The position numbers and the translations under genes were made by a program. DNA of 64,000 nt from Mastigias papua (lineage: Eukaryota; Cnidaria; Scyphozoa; Rhizostomeae; Mastigiidae): contig OZ025276.1 in NCBI GenBank assembly GCA_964019165.1, forward strand, positions 2,231,840-2,295,839. Reading direction: 5' to 3'. Position 1 is the first letter of the stretch. Each line of letters begins with the position of its first letter. The notes under the pieces are model-generated. The model was not told the DNA's origin and ran no database searches. It worked only from the letters and a program-made list of their open reading frames with translations. Positions 55,178 to 64,000 of the stretch are shown one piece after another.

Positions 55178-56892
55178 AAAGGAAAAGTTGTTGAAATAAG
55201 AAAGAGAGCTAGGAAACAAGGTGTGAGTGACAAAGGCTTCACATTAGGGATAATACATAGAGCTACAAAATGTGCGTCATGGCAATGATACTAAATTTAA
55301 TACATTGTTTGAAAAGCTTTGGGGGTGTTGTGGATGATGGCTTACTGTAACGTGTCCACACAGAATCATTTATGGGGTGACGTTTCTGTTACGACCAGAA
55401 AGTCCAAGGGACTACATTGACATGCTTAGAAGCATGCAGCATAGACCAAATGTGATCGTATGTGATATGGCACACATGGTTGCTGCCCAGGGGAATAGAT
55501 ATAATGACATTTTTCACAGCATTTGGACTGTTGAGATATTGAAAGGGCCAAGTCTGGTAACCTAAGTGTGTCTTTTCCTGTCCTAAAGACAACACACCAG
55601 CCTGACAAGAAGTAATGGACCTTGATTGCCACCCAATAACTGGTAGTAATGTCACACTTGTTCTTTTTGATGTTTTCCATCAAAGCAACACGAAGAGCAC
55701 TGTAGAATCTTTGCGTAGGATAGGCTGTGTGAAAGATCTTACAGGAATGGTAAATAGCCAAACTGCTGAGCAGCTACACCATTCATTTACTAAGGATATG
55801 CATTTCTTGAATCAAATGACCCCCCCTCTACCATATCGTTATGTTTTGCTCCATGATAGAGCTGTGCAACCAAGCTAAAAATTTGAAAATGGGCAACAAA
55901 AGTAAAACCCAGGCTTCTGCAGCAGTGAAGGTGGATCAGTTTGGCAGAGGGTATCTTTCCACTTGTGATACTTGTGAAGCTTCCAATAAAACTGAGTTTG
56001 AAATCAATGATTACTTTACTGGAAACACTTCAGAGACAAATTGAAGCATTCTGCATGTTAGTGATGTCCAAGTAGAAAATATCAATAATGCATCTGATAG
56101 CTCCCCTAGTCAGACCAGTCCCATAAAAAAGGCCTTGGCAATCCATGGTCAGTCAACATCATTCTACACACAATGCTGCATATAATAGTATATGGATCAA
56201 AGCTAAAGTTATCGTATGGTGACAAGCATTTAATCAAAAATAGTTGCAGTATAAATGCAGCAATAATAAATGCTGCTCTCAATTTGATAAGGCAAGAAAA
56301 TAAAGAATTACAAGGAATGCTAACAATAGCTCAAAGCGGTGGTACAATGGTAATGGTGGATTATTCCTTCAAATAGTGAACTGCACTGGAAACCATTGGA
56401 CAGCAATGTCCAAAGTATTAACCAAACAAGGCAATCTTTCCATCTATGACAGTGCCATGCGCTTAAACTATAGATGAGGAAGCAGGGAGATGAGATACCC
56501 TATATCCATCTATTTAGATGCATGCAACCTGAGAGGGCTTCCTAATGACGATATGACTTTAAACGTAGAGGACACTGCACAAGTGGAAAAGGATTATGAC
56601 AGTGGTTTTGCTGCTATCATATTTGCATTGACCATAGCCAGAGGTCGAGTTCCCCAAACTATACATTTCACCTTTAAACTCATGAGCAGGAGATCGATCC
56701 ATTGCTTTGAAGATGCAAACTTCAAATGCATATCATTTGATAATAGTTCTCATAGAGAATGCGAAAGGACAGTTGAATTTCCAGTACATCTATTTTTCAA
56801 TCTGTTGCATTGCTTTGAGGAGAACATCACATGTACTCTCTCCAAAACCCTTATGGGGCGTTTGATGTTTCATATTACTCTCAGTCCTCTTA
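55178..56892 (+). pseudogene. SWIM gene relic, C-terminal part with C48 (Ulp1)-protease-like end
   Basis: Starts with the second AAAG and continues the pre-insertion frame (KVVEIRKRARKQGVSD, FTLGIIHRATKCASW). Then 55377-55560 reads FLLRPESPRDYIDMLRSMQH and VIVCDMAHMVAAQGNR, 55615-55830 reads VTLVLFDVFHQSNTKS and GMVNSQTAEQLHHSF ... HFLNQM, and 56390-56890 reads HWTAMSKV, LSIYDSAMRLN, DSGFAAIIFAL and SIHCFEDANF. The H-W ... Y-D-S ... D-x-G-x-x-A-I-x-F-A order matches the Ulp1/SENP fold, but the nucleophile position (D-C-G) is D-S-G here. At least five breaks: nonfunctional. Confidence 0.55.
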
Positions 56893-58621
56893 GGTGATGC
56901 ATTCCTTCACCCCAGTACAGTTTTTATTCTAAATCACTGCTGTATTCCTAGCTACATTTGCCAAATCTTATTCAGACATGACATTCATATCATGCTCTAA
57001 AGTACTGTTGTATTGAACACCTTTAAGTAACTTATTCACAAGACCTAACCAGTTTATTACTTTAGTTATAGTCTCTTTATTTACTATAGGTTCATAGTCA
57101 TTTTGATTATAAGTGATAGTGTTTGGTGGAGTCAGTTAGGGGGCTCTACTATGCTGAATGTTTTCAGCCAGGAAGCAAGTCACCTCCATTCAAAGATAAT
57201 GGTTTATAAATGCCATTACTGATTTATATATATCATTCTGCATATCATGTTATAGTGTTAAGGGATTAAGTAGTACTAGATAGCGTGATCATTAGTGTTT
57301 TGTAGACATGATTTCTTGAGCTACAAGCTTCTACCCCCACCCCAACTACTCACACCATGTCCCAACTAAGGTACATTGTCTGCTTTTTTATGATCAAGGA
57401 GAAAGAAGCTAGCATAGGATTGGTGATGTCATGGGTCTATGGAATAGAGAATGCGTCATTGAGCCGTCTGTTGGTCAAATGTAAAACACCATAGTCATGT
57501 CATCAACCAATCATACACATAGTCAGAAAAAACCATAATCATGAAAAGTCATGGGCCACACATTGTGCAAAACATGCTCAGCAACCTGCACTAGGCTATA
57601 GGGCTTTTGGCTTGTCTTTTCATTGTATATTACGACAGGAAATTAGTAAACACAATGTACATGATAAGACATGGGCTAACAGGACTGGGTGGATTTGATT
57701 TAGACTTAACTAAAGCTACAAACATATAGGTTCAAGTCTGTTCAAATGAATGTGAAAGGGATAAATGAATTCAAATGGGATAGTGTTACATGAAAGTGTC
57801 AGGGCAATAAGTAATGCATGGGAATTTAATGTAGGATGCTCTCTGGAGACAAGTACTCCCTTCTGTATGAACAGATTGTCCCTATTTTTTGTACAGCTAA
57901 TGATGCTATAATGAGCAAGGGAGAGAGGGTGGCCAGTTGTAGGGAGGAATGGTAATAAACAGGGGAAGAAGTATTGTTAAGTTGTTCATGTGTTTCACAG
58001 CCATACATGCTCTCTGCAGCAATTGAGCAAACAAACACAAACTCGACTACCATCACATATATACATGTTCTTACAAACCTCTACTTATTCAATTTTGCAT
58101 GTAGGTACTCATTTGTACGTTAATATCATCATATTTAGATTTATTAAGGTGTGAGAATATGTCACATAATACCTGACTTCACAATCAATGCAGACCATTA
58201 CAAAATGCAGTGATAGAGGACAGGGGGTTAGGTAATCCACATCCTGTGGTCTCTTTATAAGCCTATACCAGTGTACGTCTACCATTAGTGTCAAATTCTG
58301 GAACAGCAATGGAAGGGAGGACAGTCACACTGAAGCCCAGTGACCAGAATGAGGTAAACCAATACTGCTTGTATTTATCAGATTCCTTATTGCCTAACTC
58401 CCTTATTTCTTTCCTATTTCTATATACTTATGCATACCTGTCATGTCTTGCAGACACTATTTATCAAGAAGGGGGTGGGGAGTTGGGCTCATCAATTGCC
58501 TGCAAAAAAGTGCATCTCGCTAAAGATGCCAAAGTCACTTTTGTCACTGACAAAGATGACAGACTTAAAGATTTAAAATATGTTTAAAGTTTGTGTCGGT
58601 AAGCTATGTATGCTACACTAT
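56893..58621. other. no recognised feature
   Basis: About 1.7 kb AT-rich noncoding sequence. The frame 58288-58587 has no motif. Probably unique or strongly decayed DNA. Confidence 0.5.
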
Positions 58622-59025
58622 ATAAACTGTAAAATGTGTATGATAAAATCAAGGAGTAAATTGGACTTGAAGGGCAATATCTCAAACGTAAACAAAGTGG
58701 CCTAACTCTTGAGACATCCTAACATCCATCTCATCTGCATATACTAAGAATCAAGAGCAAGCTAAAAGCTCCTAGTACATAAGCAGATATTGCATTAAAT
58801 ACAGCGTGAACATCATAATGATACTTCTGCAGTGACAAAACTGTACTTTAGTACAGAAAATCAAGCAAAAATGTAGGGGAACTACCGTGATCGTAATGGT
58901 CCTGAAGCAAAGGTATGGATTCACCCTTAAAAGACCGCAAGTAAATTCCGAAACAAAGGACAGCAGGTATTTATGATTGTGAGATAACTTGGGAATCCCC
59001 ATGCATTTCACCATACAAACTAACA
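58622..59025. repeat. dispersed repeat family, copy 3
   Basis: 58630-58785 matches 26395-26555 closely (ATGATAAAATCAAGGAGTAA ... CTCCTAGTACATAAGC), and 58970-59025 matches 28060-28105 (TTGTGAGAT, CTTGGGAATCCCC, ACAAAC). Confidence 0.75.
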
Positions 59026-59722
59026 CAAAGGTAAAGAGTGAAAGTAGAAACTGCAAAAGTAGGCTATCCAAATGTAGCAATAGCCCTATACATACTTCAG
59101 TGAAAGCATTCCACATACCAAGACTCTATGAATAAATTCCAAGCTAGCAAGGGGTACAACAGTAAACATACCGTACTCATTTCATCACAATTTAGTAAGA
59201 AAAGTAGGATAACTTGGCGAATGAAATCAAGCAAACAAAGCATAAAACTGGAAGAAGAAGGACAAAATTCCCCTCCTAGTCACATGGCAGCATTACCGTA
59301 GTGGTAATCAAAACATTCCCAACTGAAAGCAGCACGCACACATTTCTATGTCATCTAAATAGCCATGGAAGCAAATAAACTGCCATAATCTAGCCCGGAA
59401 TATAGCCTTAAACATATGTTGAATATGTTTTCACTATTTAGCAGTAAAAGCACGGTGATTTAGCACATAGAAGTGAACAACTTGTAGAAGAACTGTCATG
59501 GTGGCAATACCCTTGAGGGAAGGTCGTTGAAACTGGTTGAAAGAGATGGAAATAAATGGTTGGCAACAGTAGAACACAGATGAAATGGACAAAGGACATA
59601 CAATATAACTACTACCGTAAAGCCTCCACATGTCACCTTTTAACTCTCATCCTTATCTACAACGTACTTTACTCGTTGTTTCCCTTGTATACTATTCTCT
59701 AGAATTAGGAACTACCGTCCTA
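59026..59722. other. no recognised feature
   Basis: AT-rich, several TACCGTA-like words, no gene. The last bases are the 3' flank of the RTE-type LINE. Confidence 0.45.
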
Positions 59723-59743
59723 TTACTTACTTACTTACTTACT
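59723..59743 (-). repeat. (AGTA)n tail of the RTE-type LINE
   Basis: On the minus strand CAGTAAGTAAGTAAGTAAGT: a tetranucleotide tail typical of RTE-clade LINEs, overlapping the stop codon of the ORF. Confidence 0.9.
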
Positions 59744-62700
59744 GAGGTGCCATATCCAGCCAGATGTGGGCAACCATGGAACGCCAGAGGTTTCTATCCC
59801 TCATCATTCTTCTCAATTTGACCATCGAATGATTTCTTCCCGTGATCTCAAGTAAGCTATCTGTATAGCTTTTCCTTGGGCGGCCTCTTCCTCTTCTCCC
59901 ATTCATCATACCAACCATGCATAGACTTTCCAATCCATCTTTTCTTTCCATGTGACCCACAAAACGTACTTGCCTTTTGTAAATTGTTGTCATTACGTCT
60001 CTCTGTGTTCCCATTCTTCTCAAAATTTCTTCGTTGGTGATTCTCTGCGTCCATGATACCTTCAGCACATATCTCCATATTTTCATCTCAAATGCTTGCA
60101 ATCTCATTCTTGTTTGATTGTTGATATTCCATGTTTCACATCCATATAACAAGGTAGACCATATATAGCATTTTACGAACCTTTTTCTTGAAGTCATAGA
60201 TATTTTCCTGTTTGTACTTAAGTTCCTAAGTTTTCTCATGTTGTTATATGCTATAGCTATTCTTCTTCTTATTTCCTTGTCCTGTCTACCATCCCAGTTA
60301 ATAAGGCTTCCCAAATACACAAAGTTATCTACTTGCTCAATTTCATCATTGTTAATTCTCAAATGTATTGTGGGGCTTCTATCTTTTTTTGTAATCACCA
60401 TTGTTTTTGTTTTCTTTCTGTTTATCTTTATTCCCATTGCTTCACTATGTTCACTACCTTTTTGTACCAACGCTTTTAATTTTTCCTCTGAATCCGCCAT
60501 TAGAACTGTATCATCTGCGTATCTGATGTTGTTTATATTTTTACCCCCAACCCTAAGTCCCTCCTCCTCGATGTTCCTCATTATACATTTGGCATATATG
60601 TTAAATAGATCTGGTGACATTACACACCCCTGTCTTACTCCTCTTTTTATATCTATCCAATCCGTCAGTTCTCTGCCTAGTTGTAAAGCTATTCTTTGCA
60701 TCTCATAGATGTTCTTAATTAGTCTTAGATCTTTTCCATCTACACCTATCTGCTTCAAGATGTTCATTAATTCATTATGCCTGACCTTGTCGAAAGCCTT
60801 TTCATAGTCAACAAAGCAGAGATATACATTTTGTTGTGCTTGTATTGCATTTTCAAGTATTCTATTTAACATGAAAATTGCATTGGTGGTTCCAGAGTTG
60901 GCAACAAAACCAAACTGTTCATCTGCCATTTCTGGTTTGATCCTACTTCTTATTCTTTCAGTTATCACTTTGAGGATTATTTTTGTGATATTATTTATTA
61001 TGCTAATAGTTCGATGTTGCTCACATTTTAGAGTGCCTTCCACTTTTGGTATTTTTATCATACTTGTTTCCCTCAGTTGATTTGGAGTCGCACCATTTTC
61101 GTAAATTTTGTTTGCAATTTCTGTTAAAATATCAACACTCTTTTCTCCTAAAGCTTCAATCATCTCTTTTGCTATTCCGTCTGTTCCTATCGCTTTACCA
61201 TTTGTCATATTGTTCATAGCTTTTCGAAGTTCTTCTTTTAGAATTTCTGGACCTTCATTATTTGTTTCACAAACTATGTGTTCTCTAGTGTCGTCATATA
61301 GTTCCTTTATATATTCCTCCCATCTTGCTTTTACTTCGGCAGAATCCATCAAAATTTTCCCATGTTTGTTCATTATGGTGTTATTCTGGCTTCTCCTTTT
61401 TCTCTTATAAAACGCTTTATTACTATTTGCATACATCTCTTTTGCGTTACATTTTGCCATTTGCTCACTTTTTGTACAATTTCCATCCATCCATTCCTCT
61501 TTTGCTAACAGGCATTCTTTACGTATTCTTTTAGTAATGTCTTGATATCGGTGTTCATCTGTGTTCTTAACCGTCCTTCTGTCATCCATTAGATTCAAGA
61601 TATTTTCAGTCATCCACGGTTCCTTTTTCTTTCTTTTCGTCATAGCTACTTCTTCACAAGCTTCTTCAACTGCTGTCTGTAACGTAGCCCATTGTTGCTG
61701 TACATTTCCCTCTTCCATCTCCATTAGTACTTCGTATCTATTCATAGTCTTAATGGCAAAACACTCCTTTATACTCTGGTTTTCTGTTAAGATGTTTATT
61801 TCCCTTATCGTCTTTGTTTTCTGATTTTGGTGTTTCTTCAATCCTACCTTGACTTCTGCCACTACTGGATTATGGTCAGTGTTGCAATCTGCACCTGGGT
61901 ATGTTTTACCTTGAGTGACTGCATTTCTGACTCTTTTGTTGATGGTAATATAATCGATCTGATTTTTGTACCTTCCTCCTGGACTTCTCCACGTCCAGAG
62001 TTTTCTAGGATGATGTTTGAACCATGTGTTTGATATCACTTGCTGGAATTGTGAGCACCATTCTATCCATTTTTCTCCTCTTTCATTTCTTCTTCCCAGT
62101 CCATATTTCCCCACTGTATCATCCTGCCTTCCCCTACCTACTTTTGCATTTAGATCTCCCATAAGTATATTTATCTCATGTTCTTTACACTGTTCTCTAG
62201 CACGTGTTAGTTTTTCATAAAAATTTTCCAGTTCTTCCTCTGTACTATCCTCCGTTGGAGCATACAGTTGCAATACATTCATATTAAATGGGGTGCCTGT
62301 TAGTTTGATCATTATGATTCTGTCAGATATTGGCCAGTACCCTATAACTTTATTTGCAATTGTTCTTTTCATTATGATTCCCACTCCCCTATGTGGCGTT
62401 CCTCCTCCAGAATGTAGTAACTTATTTCCTTCACCTGCTGTTATTTCTCCTGCTCCTGGCCATCTCACTTCTGCACTTCCCATTATGTCAATCTTGAGTC
62501 GTTCCATTTCCTTTTCAATGTTTGCCAGTTTTCCACTTTGATAACCTGGTCTTATGTTCCATGTGGCTATTTTCATCTTATTTATTCTTGATTTTTGTTG
62601 TCGTTGGCATTGATATTGGCTAGCAGTCGCTGGATGACGATCGAGTGCTACCTGCTGCACATAGCTACCTCTACCGAGCGAGGCAACCACACCTCTTTTA

Positions 62701-62798
62701 CGGCTCCCATTAACGCTGTTATCTACGTTCCTTATATTTTGACTTTCCATGATATATTCTTGGAATAATACGTGGTGAGGTCTCCAGTTCTCTTCCAT
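59739..62798 (-). CDS. LINE ORF2: AP endonuclease + reverse transcriptase, intact
   Basis: 1019 residues. The AP endonuclease starts at M75 (MKIATWN): N81, E110 in GSAEVRW, Y179 in LYAPTED, D215 and N217 in MGDLNAK, D282 in NQIDYI, D308-H309 in TDHNP. The RT covers about 575-830: FVDYEKAFDKVRH with D664, GVRQGCVMSPDLFNIY, and YADD at 760-763. A C-terminal region with WSTLLYGCETW and RRMGTQRDVM follows. This is the RTE-like layout (craniofacial-development-protein-2-like endonuclease plus RT) common in invertebrates. ATG 62798 is the first in frame; M75 is an alternative start. The TAA stop is supplied by the tail repeat. It nicks target DNA and primes reverse transcription of its own RNA. No defect seen. 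Confidence 0.94.
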   Translation of the reverse strand: MEENWRPHHVLFQEYIMESQNIRNVDNSVNGSRKRGVVASLGRGSYVQQVALDRHPATASQYQCQRQQKSRINKMKIATWNIRPGYQSGKLANIEKEMERLKIDIMGSAEVRWPGAGEITAGEGNKLLHSGGGTPHRGVGIIMKRTIANKVIGYWPISDRIIMIKLTGTPFNMNVLQLYAPTEDSTEEELENFYEKLTRAREQCKEHEINILMGDLNAKVGRGRQDDTVGKYGLGRRNERGEKWIEWCSQFQQVISNTWFKHHPRKLWTWRSPGGRYKNQIDYITINKRVRNAVTQGKTYPGADCNTDHNPVVAEVKVGLKKHQNQKTKTIREINILTENQSIKECFAIKTMNRYEVLMEMEEGNVQQQWATLQTAVEEACEEVAMTKRKKKEPWMTENILNLMDDRRTVKNTDEHRYQDITKRIRKECLLAKEEWMDGNCTKSEQMAKCNAKEMYANSNKAFYKRKRRSQNNTIMNKHGKILMDSAEVKARWEEYIKELYDDTREHIVCETNNEGPEILKEELRKAMNNMTNGKAIGTDGIAKEMIEALGEKSVDILTEIANKIYENGATPNQLRETSMIKIPKVEGTLKCEQHRTISIINNITKIILKVITERIRSRIKPEMADEQFGFVANSGTTNAIFMLNRILENAIQAQQNVYLCFVDYEKAFDKVRHNELMNILKQIGVDGKDLRLIKNIYEMQRIALQLGRELTDWIDIKRGVRQGCVMSPDLFNIYAKCIMRNIEEEGLRVGGKNINNIRYADDTVLMADSEEKLKALVQKGSEHSEAMGIKINRKKTKTMVITKKDRSPTIHLRINNDEIEQVDNFVYLGSLINWDGRQDKEIRRRIAIAYNNMRKLRNLSTNRKISMTSRKRFVKCYIWSTLLYGCETWNINNQTRMRLQAFEMKIWRYVLKVSWTQRITNEEILRRMGTQRDVMTTIYKRQVRFVGHMERKDGLESLCMVGMMNGRRGRGRPRKSYTDSLLEITGRNHSMVKLRRMMRDRNLWRSMVAHIWLDMAPQ

Positions 62799-63107
62799 GC
62801 CGTACTTATCAGTTACAGTCCTAGCCTTTGCCTAAACAGGCTAACTACAAGGCAGTAGTGACTGGGCATATTTGAATGCAACCCATACCCGCCTTGTCAC
62901 GATATCGTCATGGATATGGGGCATTTTAAATGTAGAAAGGTGTCATTCTTTCCACTACCCCATCTCACACATGAATACATGACAATGACAAGGAAGCACG
63001 TGTAGGATTGAGCTCTCGCAGTCTGCCTAAATTTCGATGCAGATCATCTTGTTTTATCAAATTTTATCACTCTAAATCTATATTAATGCATTAAATTCAA
63101 TTACGGA
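62799..63107. other. back-to-back 5' flanks of two LINE-type ORFs
   Basis: Contains the 5' UTR of the minus-strand RTE element and the leader of the plus-strand ORF1 at 63108. The boundary between the two elements is not visible; a run CATGACAATGACAAGG near 62980 may mark it. Confidence 0.4.
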
Positions 63108-64000
63108 ATGCCTCCAAACAAAAAGCAGGACAGAATCCTAACTGAAGAACAGACAAAAGCCGAAGGAGCGAAGGTGGGCCTAAGTCAACTAGACCTTTCA
63201 ACGGAAATGTCTAGTACAAACGTACCCGATGAAGAGCCACTCTGGTTTAAAAAGGCTATGGTTAGCTTTATGCAACAGGTCTCTGAGGTAATTGATAAGA
63301 AATTTACATCCCTTGATGCACAAATAACAGAGTATATCTCATCCCTGGACACTAGACTTGAAACTCTGGAAAGTAACAATGGGAAAGTTAACTCGGAAAT
63401 TTCTGAGCTTAAAGCTAAACTCTGTGAAAAAGATGCTGCAATCCAAAAGCTTGAATCTAACTTAAATGATCTTCAAAACCGTCAGATGAGAAAGATGTTA
63501 GTATTTCGTGGTTTCCCTGAAGGAGCGGAAGGAGCTGATACATGGAATAACTGCAAAGACTTGATTCAAAATTTTGTAAGCAATCTCAACATTGACCTAT
63601 CTTCTGATATAGTTCCAAATGAAAGAGCCCACAGAGGCAGATTCAGGGCAGGGAACAAAAGTAAGCCAAGGAATGTATTTGTAGAATTTCTGCGGTGGGG
63701 AGATGCTGATAAGATCCTCAGCTCAGCTCAAACAGCACAAAAAGATGCGCCATATTCATTTAATGGTAAAAAAGTGATGATCTTCGTAGACCAGATGACT
63801 ACTAAAAGAACTCAAGATGCACACAGTACTTGTATGCGGGTAAGAAAATACCTGAAAGTAAAAGAGCATCCTGACTGGAAGATGTTTGTTACGTTTCCTG
63901 CAAAACTTATGTTTAAATCTAGCTCCATGAAGTCCTATAAACCTATTGAGATAACAGATGAACTTCAAGGTAAAGCTGATGCTTATGCAAATAGTGAAGT
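63108..64000 (+). CDS. L1-type ORF1 protein (coiled coil + RRM-like), runs off the window
   Basis: ATG 63108 (context ACGGA-ATG-C) opens 297 codons without a stop to the window end. After a polar N-terminus, residues about 55-130 form a coiled coil (DARLETLESN-type heptads: here LDTRLETLESNNGKVNSEIS), then an RRM-like region (MLVFRGFPEG ... NERAHRGRF ... RNVFVEFLRWGDADKIL) and the start of the C-terminal domain (VMIFVDQMTTKRTQDAHSTC). This order is that of Transposase_22/L1-ORF1p-like proteins, RNA-binding chaperones encoded before ORF2 in L1, CR1 and Nimb-like LINEs. An ORF2 should follow beyond the window. It is separate from the RTE element, which is on the other strand. Confidence 0.85.
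   Translation, partial: MPPNKKQDRILTEEQTKAEGAKVGLSQLDLSTEMSSTNVPDEEPLWFKKAMVSFMQQVSEVIDKKFTSLDAQITEYISSLDTRLETLESNNGKVNSEISELKAKLCEKDAAIQKLESNLNDLQNRQMRKMLVFRGFPEGAEGADTWNNCKDLIQNFVSNLNIDLSSDIVPNERAHRGRFRAGNKSKPRNVFVEFLRWGDADKILSSAQTAQKDAPYSFNGKKVMIFVDQMTTKRTQDAHSTCMRVRKYLKVKEHPDWKMFVTFPAKLMFKSSSMKSYKPIEITDELQGKADAYANSE

Larger units (their letters stand above)
59723..62980 (-). mobile_element. RTE-type non-LTR retrotransposon, apparently intact
   Basis: One 1019-codon ORF, an (AGTA)n 3' tail, almost no 3' UTR and a short 5' UTR (62799 to roughly 62980; the exact 5' end and target duplication were not resolved). The lack of any stop or shift in 3 kb makes it one of the youngest pieces in the window. 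Confidence 0.85.

Noticed and set aside
60238..62541. Plus-strand frames of 67-156 codons, leucine/serine-rich
   Set aside because: Antisense shadows of the RTE ORF2.
63185..63379. Minus-strand frame of 64 codons
   Set aside because: Antisense of the coiled-coil region of the L1-type ORF1.

Overview
This window looks like repeat-dense nuclear DNA from an animal, most likely an aquatic invertebrate. A sponge, cnidarian or mollusc would all fit; the sequence alone does not settle which. The reasons are AT-rich DNA, long (TA)n tracts, and the coexistence of BEL/Pao, Ty3/gypsy, Penelope-like, RTE-like and L1/CR1-like retroelements with Merlin, Harbinger, ISL2EU-like and Tc1/mariner-like DNA transposons. 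I see no intact host exon-intron gene, no tRNA or rRNA, and no prokaryotic feature. Almost everything coding is a mobile element or the relic of a multicopy, element-associated gene.

Left third (1-20100): a gypsy RT scrap (129-430), a tyrosine-recombinase-like gene relic (1251-3770), a poorly informative stretch, then a complete Merlin element (7032-11619) with 622-bp inverted repeats, an 8-bp target duplication and an intact transposase. It split an older coiled-coil reading frame that resumes at 11620. Next come another gypsy scrap and a relic of a SWIM zinc finger plus YqaJ-like nuclease gene (12650-13708, continuing at 18114). A full-length gypsy element with 154-bp LTRs (13709-18113, target duplication GTAAG) sits inside that relic. 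A 5'-truncated LINE follows (18767-20026).

Middle third (20100-42200): a Harbinger-type element with an intact transposase (20147-23359), a minus-strand relic of a conserved uncharacterised family (23649-24982), degraded copies of a dispersed repeat, a decayed THAP/DDE element of ISL2EU type with a SAP-like ORF on the opposite strand (30377-33002), and a 2.9-kb near-perfect palindrome made of two head-to-head 5'-truncated Penelope-like copies (33234-36153). A 3' gypsy remnant with chromodomain-like tail and one LTR follows (36850-38889).

Right third (40160-64000): one old gene relic (possible N-terminal part, SWIM finger, C48-protease-like end) appears to be split first by a DNA-transposon block and then by a BEL/Pao element. 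The block (42201-47231) is bounded by two 277-bp direct MITE copies and holds an intact Tc1/mariner-like transposase and an intact HUH-endonuclease/SF3-helicase Rep-like protein with hairpins and iterated motifs beside it; it is the most unusual part of the window. The BEL/Pao element (48869-55177) has LTRs differing at 6 of 458 positions but several nonsense codons. At the right end are an intact RTE-type LINE on the minus strand (59739-62798) and the start of an L1-type ORF1 running off the window.

The genes here do not form a host pathway. The logic is nesting: each insertion can be ordered in time from target-site duplications and from the reading frames rejoined across the empty sites.
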